Below, one piece after another: positions 6,091 through 11,916 of a stretch of DNA of 11,916 nucleotides. Where the stretch lies: positions 1-11,916 of the forward strand of contig DATANR010000368.1 in the NCBI GenBank assembly GCA_036266155.1, written 5' to 3'. Made by a program: the position numbers and the translations under genes. Under the pieces are notes generated by a model. It was not told the DNA's origin, made no database searches, and worked only from the letters and a program-made list of their open reading frames with translations. Every line of letters starts with the position of its first letter. Position 1 is the stretch's first letter. The stretch comes from SIAJ01 sp036266155. Its GTDB lineage: Bacteria; Planctomycetota; Planctomycetia; Gemmatales; Gemmataceae.

Positions 6091-8010
6091 TTACACTCCC
6101 CTAAAGAACAACACGCCCAGTGGCGGCAGCACCAGGCTCACCGAATACGGCCGACCGTTCCACGGTTCCGCGTCGGCGGTGACGCCGCCGGCGTTGCCCT
6201 GGCCGCTGCCCCAATAGACCGTCGCATCAGAATTGAGCAGCTCACGCCAGTAGCCGCCGTGCGGGACGCCGACTCGATAGTTCGTTCGCACGACTGGCGT
6301 GAAGTTGCAAACGACCAGCACCGACGTACCATCGTCGCCGCGGCGCAGGAACGACATGACGCTTGAAGCCGCGTCCGAGGCGTCGACCCATTCGAATCCG
6401 CCCGCGTGGCAATCGCCCTGGTGCATCGCCGGTTCATCGCGGTAGATGCGGTTCAGGTCGCCAATCCAGCGCTCCATGCCCGCGTGCGGCGGGAACGGCC
6501 GCTGGTGCCAGTCGAGCGAATGGTCGTGCTTCCACTCCTTCCACTGGCTGAACTCCGTGCCCTGAAAGAGTAGTTTCTTGCCGGGCTGGGCGAACATGTA
6601 GCCGTAGAGAGCACGCAAGTTCGCGAACTTCTGCCAATCGTCGCCCGGCATCTTGTCGACCAGCGAGCCCTTGCCATGCACGACCTCATCGTGCGACAGC
6701 GGTAAAACAAAATTCTCGCTATACGCATAGACCATGCGGAAGGTCAATTCGCCCTGATGATGGGCCCGGTGGATCGGCTCGCGGGCAAAATATTTCAACG
6801 TATCGTGCATCCACCCCATGTCCCACTTCAGGCCGAAGCCGAGGCCACCCGTACTCGTCGGCCGGCTCACCTGCGACCACGCTGTTGATTCTTCGGCATA
6901 AGTCTGCACGTCCGGGTATTCGCGGTAGACGGCTTCGTTAAAGCGCCGCAAAAAGTCGATGGCGTCGAGGTTCTCGTTGCCGCCATACACGTTCGGGATC
7001 CACTCGCCGGACTTGCGTGAGTAATCGAGATAGAGCATCGACGCGACCGCATCGACGCGCAGGCCGTCGACGTGATACTTGTCGAGCCAGAACATGGCGC
7101 TCGACATCAGGAACGAGCGCACCTCGTGGCGACCATAGTTGAAGATCGCGCTGCCCCAATCGGGATGGAAGCCCTGCCGCGGGTCCGAATGCTCGTAGAG
7201 ATGTGTGCCGTCGAAATAGGCGAGGCCGAACTCGTCTGACGGGAAATGGCTCGGCACCCAGTCGAGGATCACGCCAATCTTGTGCTGATGCAAATAGTCG
7301 ATCAGGTACATCAAATCTTGCGGCGTGCCGTAGCGACTGGTGGCCGCGAAGAAGCCGGTCGTCTGGTAACCCCACGAACCGTAGAACGGATGCTCCGTGA
7401 TCGGCATGAACTCGACGTGCGTGAACCCGGTCGCCTTTACGTGCTCGACCAGCCGATGGGCCAGCTCGCGGTAGCCGAGAAAGCGGTCGCCGTCGCCGCG
7501 CATCCAGGAGCCGAGATGTACTTCATAAATGCTGATCGGATGACGCAGCCCGTTGTGTCGATAGCGCGTCGCCATCCAGTCGGCATCGCCCCAGTCGTAC
7601 TTGATGTCGCAAACGACGGACGCAGTTTTGGGCGCCACCTCGCTGAAGAACGCGAACGGATCGGCCTTCTCGACGCGGTAGCCGTTGTAGCGCGAGTGAA
7701 TGAAGAACTTGTAATTGTCGCCCGGTCCGACGCCCGGCACGAAGCCGACCCAGATGCCGCTCGATCCGGTCGGTTCGAGTCGATTCGCCGACTTGTTCCA
7801 GCCGTTGAAGTCGCCGTAGACATAGACACCGTCGGCCCCCGGCGCCCAGACGGCGAACTGGGTGCCCGCGACGCCCTCGCAGATGATTGGATGCGCCCCG
7901 AGCTTGTCGTACAGTCGATAGTGCGACCCCTCGTTGAACAAGTGGAAGTCATGTTCGCCGAGGCGGGCGCAATCGGTCGGGCTCGCGGTCGTTGCCGGGT
8001 TGTGGCTCAT
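6091..8010 (-). CDS. glgB: 1,4-alpha-glucan (glycogen) branching enzyme
   Basis: GlgB cuts alpha-1,4 glucan chains and re-attaches them by alpha-1,6 linkages, making branched glycogen in the cytoplasm. The 639-aa product has one CBM48-type N-terminal domain (about 46-125; FAVWAPGADGVYVYGDFNGW), a GH13 (beta/alpha)8 barrel (about 155-530) and a C-terminal all-beta domain (about 535-639, ending LPPLGVLFFRGV). Catalytic residues are the nucleophile Asp320 in DGLRVDAVASMLYLDYSRK, the acid/base Glu in YAEEST (Glu373 or Glu374) and His440-Asp441 in LSHDEVVHGKGS. SIYEVHLGSW (160-169) and GSWGYQTTGFFA (211-222) are also typical. It lacks the extra N1 domain of E. coli GlgB (728 aa), the short form found in many bacteria. 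ATG 8010 has no obvious ribosome binding site. No other glycogen gene is adjacent. Confidence 0.96.
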   Translation of the reverse strand: MSHNPATTASPTDCARLGEHDFHLFNEGSHYRLYDKLGAHPIICEGVAGTQFAVWAPGADGVYVYGDFNGWNKSANRLEPTGSSGIWVGFVPGVGPGDNYKFFIHSRYNGYRVEKADPFAFFSEVAPKTASVVCDIKYDWGDADWMATRYRHNGLRHPISIYEVHLGSWMRGDGDRFLGYRELAHRLVEHVKATGFTHVEFMPITEHPFYGSWGYQTTGFFAATSRYGTPQDLMYLIDYLHQHKIGVILDWVPSHFPSDEFGLAYFDGTHLYEHSDPRQGFHPDWGSAIFNYGRHEVRSFLMSSAMFWLDKYHVDGLRVDAVASMLYLDYSRKSGEWIPNVYGGNENLDAIDFLRRFNEAVYREYPDVQTYAEESTAWSQVSRPTSTGGLGFGLKWDMGWMHDTLKYFAREPIHRAHHQGELTFRMVYAYSENFVLPLSHDEVVHGKGSLVDKMPGDDWQKFANLRALYGYMFAQPGKKLLFQGTEFSQWKEWKHDHSLDWHQRPFPPHAGMERWIGDLNRIYRDEPAMHQGDCHAGGFEWVDASDAASSVMSFLRRGDDGTSVLVVCNFTPVVRTNYRVGVPHGGYWRELLNSDATVYWGSGQGNAGGVTADAEPWNGRPYSVSLVLPPLGVLFFRGV

Positions 8011-8050
8011 AGTCTCATGTCACGGACGGGGGCTTCGTTCGTCTGTTGGC

Positions 8051-8056
8051 AATATA
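8051..8056 (-). promoter_or_regulatory. Candidate -10 element for glgB
   Basis: The minus strand reads TATATT at 8056-8051, 5/6 to the -10 consensus, which would start transcription near 8044, about 34 bases before the glgB ATG. No acceptable -35 hexamer lies at 16-18 bases, so this is only suggestive. It lies in the 199-bp divergent gap shared with the HEAT-like genes. Confidence 0.25.
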
Positions 8057-8162
8057 GGTAACTTCGGAGCAAATTTGCGGCCGCCGTCATGATCCGACGG
8101 TGATAAGTTTGCGGCACGAAGCGGATGCGCCGGTCGTAGCGATTTCGGCGCTTCGATTTCAT

Positions 8163-8180
8163 GTACCGACGTGGTACGAT
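8163..8180 (+). promoter_or_regulatory. Inverted repeat and -10-like hexamer before the HEAT-like gene array
   Basis: GTACC (8163-8167), a 5-base spacer and GGTAC (8173-8177) form a perfect inverted repeat. It overlaps TACGAT (8175-8180), a 4/6 match to the -10 consensus. The predicted start near 8187 lies about 23 bases before the GTG at 8210. No good -35 is visible. The overlap of a dyad with a -10 is typical of an operator, but the evidence is thin. Confidence 0.25.
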
Positions 8181-8209
8181 GGCCCGAGCGGCATCATGAG
8201 ATTTGAACC

Positions 8210-9388
8210 GTGCGTGCCATCATCTGCTTGCTCATGGTGATCTCCCCACTTTGGGCCGCCCCCAAGCCCGGCGACGCGGGAACGCCGGAATTCGAAAAGG
8301 CGACGACGCTAGTCAAGCAACTCGCTAGTCCACGATTCGCGGACCGTGAAGCGGCCGTCAAGCAGCTCGTCGCCATGGAAGCGGCCGCGATTCCGGCCCT
8401 CACGAACGGTTCCAGAGGTGCGGACGAAGAGGTCCGCAACCGATGCTTGTCATCGTTGATGCAGATTCGTCAGATTGCACGGAATCGGCGACTGGAAGCG
8501 TATCTCGCTGACCGCGAAGGCAAGCAGCAGCACGACCTGCCTTTGCTGCTTGAATGGCGAAAAGTAGTTGAAAAGCCGGATGATTCCGCCCGTCGGCTCT
8601 ATGCCGAGATGTTGCGGTGCGACGGTGAATTGCTCGAACAGGCGAATGCAGATCATGCCGCGGTGCCCGAACTAATTAAGACGCATTGTCGTGCGTTGGT
8701 GGCGCAAGTCCGTGACGGAGACCGCCAGAAGCCGCTCGAGATCGGGCAGTTGGCAGCGGTCTTTTTCGTGCAAATGCTCGACGAGAAAACCGACGCCTTC
8801 TTCAGCAAGACCGATCATCCGGCGCACTTGCTGCCGAACCCCGGCATCGTGGAGGGCGTGAAGTCCAAAGAGCTCGGTCCCGCGTTCCGTCGGCTTCTCG
8901 GCGCTTGGGGGACCGGCCGTCACACATTGTTGGACGACGCGGCGTCGTATCAGTTCTTCGGCTTCGCCGTCCATGAGTGCCCTTTTCCCGAAGCTGTTCC
9001 GACTTTGGTTCGGGCGGCCAAAGGACCCACACATGCGGCACATCACATCCGCGGCGTCGCCATCGCAGCGCTCGGCAAGATTGGCGATCAGAACGCGAAG
9101 GCCGCACTTGCTGGCATGGTTGACGATCGGGGTGAGTTCTTTCGCAGTCTGGGTCCGAATAAACCGTTTGATTGCCGGATCGGCGACCATGCGTTTGCCG
9201 CATTGTTGGCGGCAGAACACAAGAAGCCGGAGGACTACGGGCTTGTTGCAACAGATCCAATGGGACTCAAAGTTGCCGCGCAGGGTCCCTATGTGAGCAT
9301 TGCCATTTGGTACTTTCCCAACCCCGACGCCCGACAGAAGGGGATCGAAAAGTGGAAGTCCGAGCAAGCGGCGAAGAAGGACAAGTGA
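8210..9388 (+). CDS. Exported HEAT-like repeat protein, paralogue 1 of 3
   Basis: The 392-aa product has a signal peptide (MRAIICLLMVISPLWA, cleavage near Ala16), giving a mature start APKPGDAGTPEFEKATTLVK. A HEAT-like helical pair follows at about 30-85 (VKQLASPRFADREAAVKQLV, then AAIPALTNG and ADEEVRNRC). A second helical region at about 255-345 includes RGVAIAALGKIGDQNAKAAL (281-300) and IGDHAFAALLAAEHKKPEDYGL (324-345). The C-terminus is PDARQKGIEKWKSEQAAKKDK. HEAT-type repeats mediate protein-protein contacts; export suggests a periplasmic or cell-surface scaffold, but the function is unknown. It is the most diverged of the three: over residues 100-140 it shares 24 of 41 residues with paralogue 3. 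GTG 8210 is chosen because it aligns with the ATG-Met-Arg starts of the other two; its ribosome binding site is weak. The next gene starts 18 bp after its stop. Confidence 0.75.
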   Translation: MRAIICLLMVISPLWAAPKPGDAGTPEFEKATTLVKQLASPRFADREAAVKQLVAMEAAAIPALTNGSRGADEEVRNRCLSSLMQIRQIARNRRLEAYLADREGKQQHDLPLLLEWRKVVEKPDDSARRLYAEMLRCDGELLEQANADHAAVPELIKTHCRALVAQVRDGDRQKPLEIGQLAAVFFVQMLDEKTDAFFSKTDHPAHLLPNPGIVEGVKSKELGPAFRRLLGAWGTGRHTLLDDAASYQFFGFAVHECPFPEAVPTLVRAAKGPTHAAHHIRGVAIAALGKIGDQNAKAALAGMVDDRGEFFRSLGPNKPFDCRIGDHAFAALLAAEHKKPEDYGLVATDPMGLKVAAQGPYVSIAIWYFPNPDARQKGIEKWKSEQAAKKDK

Positions 9389-9406
9389 CCCGAGAGGTTG
9401 CGACCC

Positions 9407-10555
9407 ATGCGCGTCATGTTGCTCCTGTTCGTGTCCATAGCCGTCGCCACGGCCGCCCCCAAGCCCGGCGACGAAGGCACGCCTGAATTCGACAAGGCGA
9501 CGGCACTGATCAAACAACTCGGCGATGCGCGCTTCGCGGCTCGTGAGGCGGCGGCGAAGCAGCTCGTTGAGATGGGCGGGGCCGCCGTGCCGGCACTGTT
9601 GGTCGGCACGAAATCCAGCGACGAGGAAATCCGCACGCGCTCGACCGCTCTTGTCCCGCAAGCGAGGGCTGCCGAGTGGAAGAAACGTGCCGACTTGTAT
9701 GTGGCCGACAAGGAGGGCAAGGAGAAGCACGACCTGCCCAAGTTGGAAGCCTGGGAGAAACTGACCGGCACGCCCGACGCCGGCACGCGCAAGCTCTACG
9801 CGGAGATGGTCCGCTCGAGCGGCGAATTCCTGATGGAAGCGTCCGGACCAAAGATGAAGACGGTTCTCGGTGCACGCTGCACAGCCATCCGCAATCGGGT
9901 GCGGACGGACAAGGGCCAGATCAAGGCCGATCCCGGCGAGTTGGCAGCCGTCGTGTTCGTTGACACGTTGATCGCGCCCTCCAAAGGGCCTGGCCCGCGC
10001 GTCCAGTCGTTCCAGCCGGCGCTCCTTGGAAACCCCGTTTGGCCCGACGCCCTGGATGCCGCCGACACGGGGCCGGTATTGCGCAAGTTGCTCGTTCAAT
10101 GGTTCGAAACCACGGGTGTGCGCGACGACCTTTCCGCCCAGCAGTTCGCCGGTCTGGTTCGCAAAAAGCCATTCCCGGAAGCAGCGCCCGCCCTCGCCAA
10201 CCTGGCCAAGGACAAGAGGTTCGATGTCCTTACCATTCGCGCGGTCGCCATTGAGACGCTTGGCAGGATTGGCGGCATGGACGCGCGGGACGCGCTCACC
10301 GGCCTCATCGAGGACAAGACTTCCCTTTATGGCATCGGCGACGGAGCGGTGCAACTTGGCGACGCCGCATTGGCGGCGTTGATCGTCATGTCCGGCAAGA
10401 AGCTCTCCGACTACGGGCTCAGCGTCGGCACCAGCGTCGCCTATTTGACTGCCAACAGCGACGAGGGAATCACCGTTACTTTGCACGGGTTTCAAAGCAG
10501 CGACGATCGCAAAAAGGGATTTCAGAAATGGAAGGACGAAAACGCTAAGAAATAG
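9407..10555 (+). CDS. Exported HEAT-like repeat protein, paralogue 2 of 3
   Basis: The 382-aa product has a signal peptide (MRVMLLLFVSIAVATA, cleavage near Ala16) and a mature start APKPGDEGTPEFDKATALIK. The N-terminal HEAT-like pair is ARFAAREAAAKQLVEMGGAA (41-60) followed by VPALLVGTKSSDEEIRTRST (61-80). A linker (about 187-207, IAPSKGPGPRVQSFQPALLG) differs from both siblings in sequence and length. It is followed by DALDAADTGPVLRKLLVQW (214-232), KKPFPEAAPALANLAKDKR (253-271), a second HEAT-like stretch at about 275-302 and a GDAALAALIVMSGKKLSDYGL motif (318-338). The C-terminus is SDDRKKGFQKWKDENAKK. Residues 100-140 share 35 of 41 with paralogue 3. ATG 9407 is preferred over an upstream TTG (9398) because it has GAGAGG (9392-9397) upstream and matches the sibling starts. 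It is probably in one operon with paralogue 1. Confidence 0.78.
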   Translation: MRVMLLLFVSIAVATAAPKPGDEGTPEFDKATALIKQLGDARFAAREAAAKQLVEMGGAAVPALLVGTKSSDEEIRTRSTALVPQARAAEWKKRADLYVADKEGKEKHDLPKLEAWEKLTGTPDAGTRKLYAEMVRSSGEFLMEASGPKMKTVLGARCTAIRNRVRTDKGQIKADPGELAAVVFVDTLIAPSKGPGPRVQSFQPALLGNPVWPDALDAADTGPVLRKLLVQWFETTGVRDDLSAQQFAGLVRKKPFPEAAPALANLAKDKRFDVLTIRAVAIETLGRIGGMDARDALTGLIEDKTSLYGIGDGAVQLGDAALAALIVMSGKKLSDYGLSVGTSVAYLTANSDEGITVTLHGFQSSDDRKKGFQKWKDENAKK

Positions 10556-10587
10556 CAAACGTCGGCGGCCTTGCACCCAGGTTAACT

Positions 10588-11766
10588 ATGCGCGCAACAA
10601 TCCTACTCATCGCTATTGCAACGTTCGCAACGGCGGCCCCCAAGCCCGGCGACGCGGGCACGCCCGAATTCGACAAGGCGACCGCGCTTGTCAAACAACT
10701 TGGCCATCCGCGTTTTGCCAGCCGTGAAGCGGCGGCGAAGCAGATTCTCGACATGGGCGGCGCCGCGGTGCCGGCACTGTTGGCCGGGATCAAGTCCGAT
10801 GACGAGGAAATCCGCAATCGCTCGACTACCCTTCTCCCCCAAGCCAAAGCCGCCGATTGGAGGCGACGGGCCGAGGCATATCTGGCTGACAAGGAGGGTA
10901 AGGAAAAGCACGACCTGCCTCTGCTCGACGCCTGGGAGAAGCAGACCGGCAAGCCGGACGCGGGCACACGCAAGCTCTTCGCCGAGATGGTGCGCACGAG
11001 CGGCGAATTTCTGGAAGAAGCTGCCGGCCCGAAGAGTGCGAGTGTGCTGGGTAAGCGCTGTACATTGCTCCGCGACCGCTTGCGGACCGGCAGCGGGCAG
11101 ATCAAGGCCGAGCCGGGCGAACTGGCGGCCGTGTTCTTCGTGGAAGCTCATGCAGCAAGTTCCCGGTCGCCCGGCACGCGTCGATCGGGGCCACGCCCCG
11201 CCGCGGCGCCATTGCTCGCGAATCCGATCTGGCCCGAAGCTCTCGATGCCGCGGATACTGGGCCGGTGTTGCGCAAGTTGCTCGTTCGCTGGGTCGAGTC
11301 GCGCGCCATCCAAGAATCGGCCCGGCAGCAGTTTGCCGCGCTCGTCCGCAAGAAGCCCTTTCCGGAAGCCGCTGCTCCCCTGGCCCGGCTGGCCAAGGAC
11401 AAGAAGGCCGACGTGTTCTCCGTTCGCGTGCTGGCGATCGAAGCGCTCGGCAAGGTCGGCGGGTCAGAAGCGACAGCGGCCCTGACCGAATTGCTCGCCG
11501 ACACCTCAGCGATCTTTGGGCAGGGTGAGAATGAGCATCAAATCTGCGACGCGGCACTCGCCGCTCTGGTGACGATGACCGGCAAGAATCTGGGCGCCTA
11601 CGAACTCGACAGCAATACGAGCATCGGCTTCGCGACCGACGAGGACGACGAGGAAATCAACATCAGAATCTATGGCTTCCGGTCGTCCGACGCACGCAAG
11701 AAGGCAATTCAGAAGTGGAAGGAAGAGACGGCGCCGAAAAAAGACGAACCGACCAAGAAGAAGTAG
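10588..11766 (+). CDS. Exported HEAT-like repeat protein, paralogue 3 of 3
   Basis: The 392-aa product has a signal peptide (MRATILLIAIATFATA, cleavage near Ala16) and a mature start APKPGDAGTPEFDKATALVK. The layout follows paralogue 2: N-terminal HEAT-like pair (about 30-85), conserved ADKEGKEKHDLPLLDAWEK (100-118), then a linker (about 187-208) rich in Arg, Ser, Pro and Ala (SSRSPGTRRSGPRPAAAP). EALDAADTGPVLRKLLVRW (217-235) follows, then a second HEAT-like region (about 277-303) and CDAALAALVTMTGKNLGAYEL (320-340). An acidic loop, TDEDDEEIN (350-358), precedes the C-terminal RSSDARKKAIQKWKEE. It alone carries a charged tail (TAPKKDEPTKKK), which may contact an anionic surface. ATG 10588 lies 32 bp after the previous stop with only a weak AGG upstream, so it may be translated or transcribed somewhat separately. 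Confidence 0.78.
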   Translation: MRATILLIAIATFATAAPKPGDAGTPEFDKATALVKQLGHPRFASREAAAKQILDMGGAAVPALLAGIKSDDEEIRNRSTTLLPQAKAADWRRRAEAYLADKEGKEKHDLPLLDAWEKQTGKPDAGTRKLFAEMVRTSGEFLEEAAGPKSASVLGKRCTLLRDRLRTGSGQIKAEPGELAAVFFVEAHAASSRSPGTRRSGPRPAAAPLLANPIWPEALDAADTGPVLRKLLVRWVESRAIQESARQQFAALVRKKPFPEAAAPLARLAKDKKADVFSVRVLAIEALGKVGGSEATAALTELLADTSAIFGQGENEHQICDAALAALVTMTGKNLGAYELDSNTSIGFATDEDDEEINIRIYGFRSSDARKKAIQKWKEETAPKKDEPTKKK

Positions 11767-11796
11767 TGTACGCGCGTAGTTCTACTGTATGTCGTC

Positions 11797-11826
11797 TTGA
11801 CGGCGCAGAAGTCCGTCGGCCACAAT
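11797..11826 (+). promoter_or_regulatory. Candidate sigma-70-like promoter for the gene at 11864
   Basis: TTGACG (11797-11802, 5/6 to the -35 consensus) is followed after 18 bases by CACAAT (11821-11826, 4/6 to the -10). The predicted start near 11833 gives a leader of about 31 bases. The weak dyad GACGG (11799-11803) / CCGTC (11813-11817) overlaps the -35 and spacer. This suggests the next gene is transcribed independently of the HEAT-like array. Confidence 0.4.
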
Positions 11827-11863
11827 CGCTTCCATCGATGTTTTCTCCACGGAAGGAGCGGCC

Positions 11864-11916
11864 ATGGATGGGCGTTTCGATCCTCGTCTGCGGGAGATCT
11901 TGCATCAGGCCGAACT
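11864..11916 (+). CDS. 5' end of an uncharacterised gene (partial, runs off the window end)
   Basis: ATG 11864 is preceded by GGAAGGAG (11851-11858), the best ribosome binding site in the window, five bases before the start codon. The 17 visible codons read MDGRFDPRLREILHQAE with no stop before the edge. The start is soluble and helical with no signal peptide. Nothing more can be said of its function. Confidence 0.65.
   Translation, partial: MDGRFDPRLREILHQAE

Larger units (their letters stand above)
8210..11766 (+). repeat. Tandem array of three paralogous genes, units of about 1.18-1.20 kb
   Basis: Three co-directional genes of near-equal length encode the same domain layout. An identical 19-base block encoding the start of the mature protein (GCCCCCAAGCCCGGCGACG) occurs at 8258-8276, 9455-9473 and 10636-10654, spaced 1197 and 1181 bases apart. 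Copies 2 and 3 share many further long DNA matches; copy 1 is more diverged. This indicates tandem duplication, with the 2/3 duplication more recent or homogenised by gene conversion. Confidence 0.85.

Noticed and set aside
8084..8100. Small hairpin CCGTC-N7-GACGG in the glgB/HEAT divergent gap
   Set aside because: A 5-bp stem in GC-rich DNA is expected by chance, and it is not positioned over a promoter element.
8672..10576. A 634-codon open frame on the minus strand across paralogues 1 and 2
   Set aside because: It is antisense to two supported genes; GC-rich third codon positions leave few stops in this frame. It has no ribosome binding site, and its composition (Arg/Gly/Leu/His-rich) is not protein-like.
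1..11916. CRISPR array, tRNA, rRNA, transposase, prophage or toxin-antitoxin genes
   Set aside because: Scanning by eye found no regularly spaced short repeats, no tRNA-like arms with the conserved loop sequences, and no proteins of those families. The only mobile-like feature is the palindromic element at 731-837.

Overview
The window is GC-rich bacterial DNA and most resembles a planctomycete of the Gemmata type. That inference rests on gene content: secreted HEAT-like paralogues whose mature ends begin APKPGD, a DUF4112 membrane protein, a secreted G8/beta-helix protein and a stand-alone FHA-like protein. No rRNA or universal marker gene is present to confirm it, and no taxonomic search was run.

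Layout. (1) Positions 1-731 hold a divergent pair: the 5' end of a minus-strand protein (1-115) and a DUF4112 membrane protein (189-731). Their 73-bp spacer carries a good promoter for the minus gene with a small inverted repeat over its start site. (2) Positions 731-837 hold a 107-bp element of two 33-base inverted arms, each itself a hairpin. This is the architecture of a REPIN/BIME-type mobile palindrome. About 370 bp with no gene follow. (3) Positions 1210-3204 encode a secreted G8-domain/right-handed beta-helix protein resembling animal CEMIP/TMEM2. (4) Positions 3274-5716 form a likely three-gene operon: an FHA-like protein, formyltetrahydrofolate deformylase (purU) and a conserved exported protein of unknown function. 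It ends at a terminator-like hairpin, and an 89-aa orphan gene follows (5775-6044). (5) A minus-strand glycogen branching enzyme (glgB, 6091-8010) converges on the small gene across a hairpin. (6) Positions 8210-11766 carry three tandem paralogues of a secreted HEAT-like protein (392, 382 and 392 aa), co-directional with gaps of 18 and 32 bp. (7) A new gene with its own promoter and a strong ribosome binding site begins at 11864 and runs off the window.

How they work together. No single pathway joins the window. PurU makes formate and tetrahydrofolate from formyl-THF, and GlgB branches glycogen; neither has pathway partners here. The rest are exported or membrane proteins of unknown role. The most unusual items are the REPIN-like palindrome pair, the CEMIP-like bacterial G8 protein and the three-copy exported HEAT-like array. 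I see no CRISPR array, tRNA, rRNA, transposase, toxin-antitoxin pair or recognisable defence system. Promoter calls use the sigma-70 consensus by eye and are tentative for this phylum.
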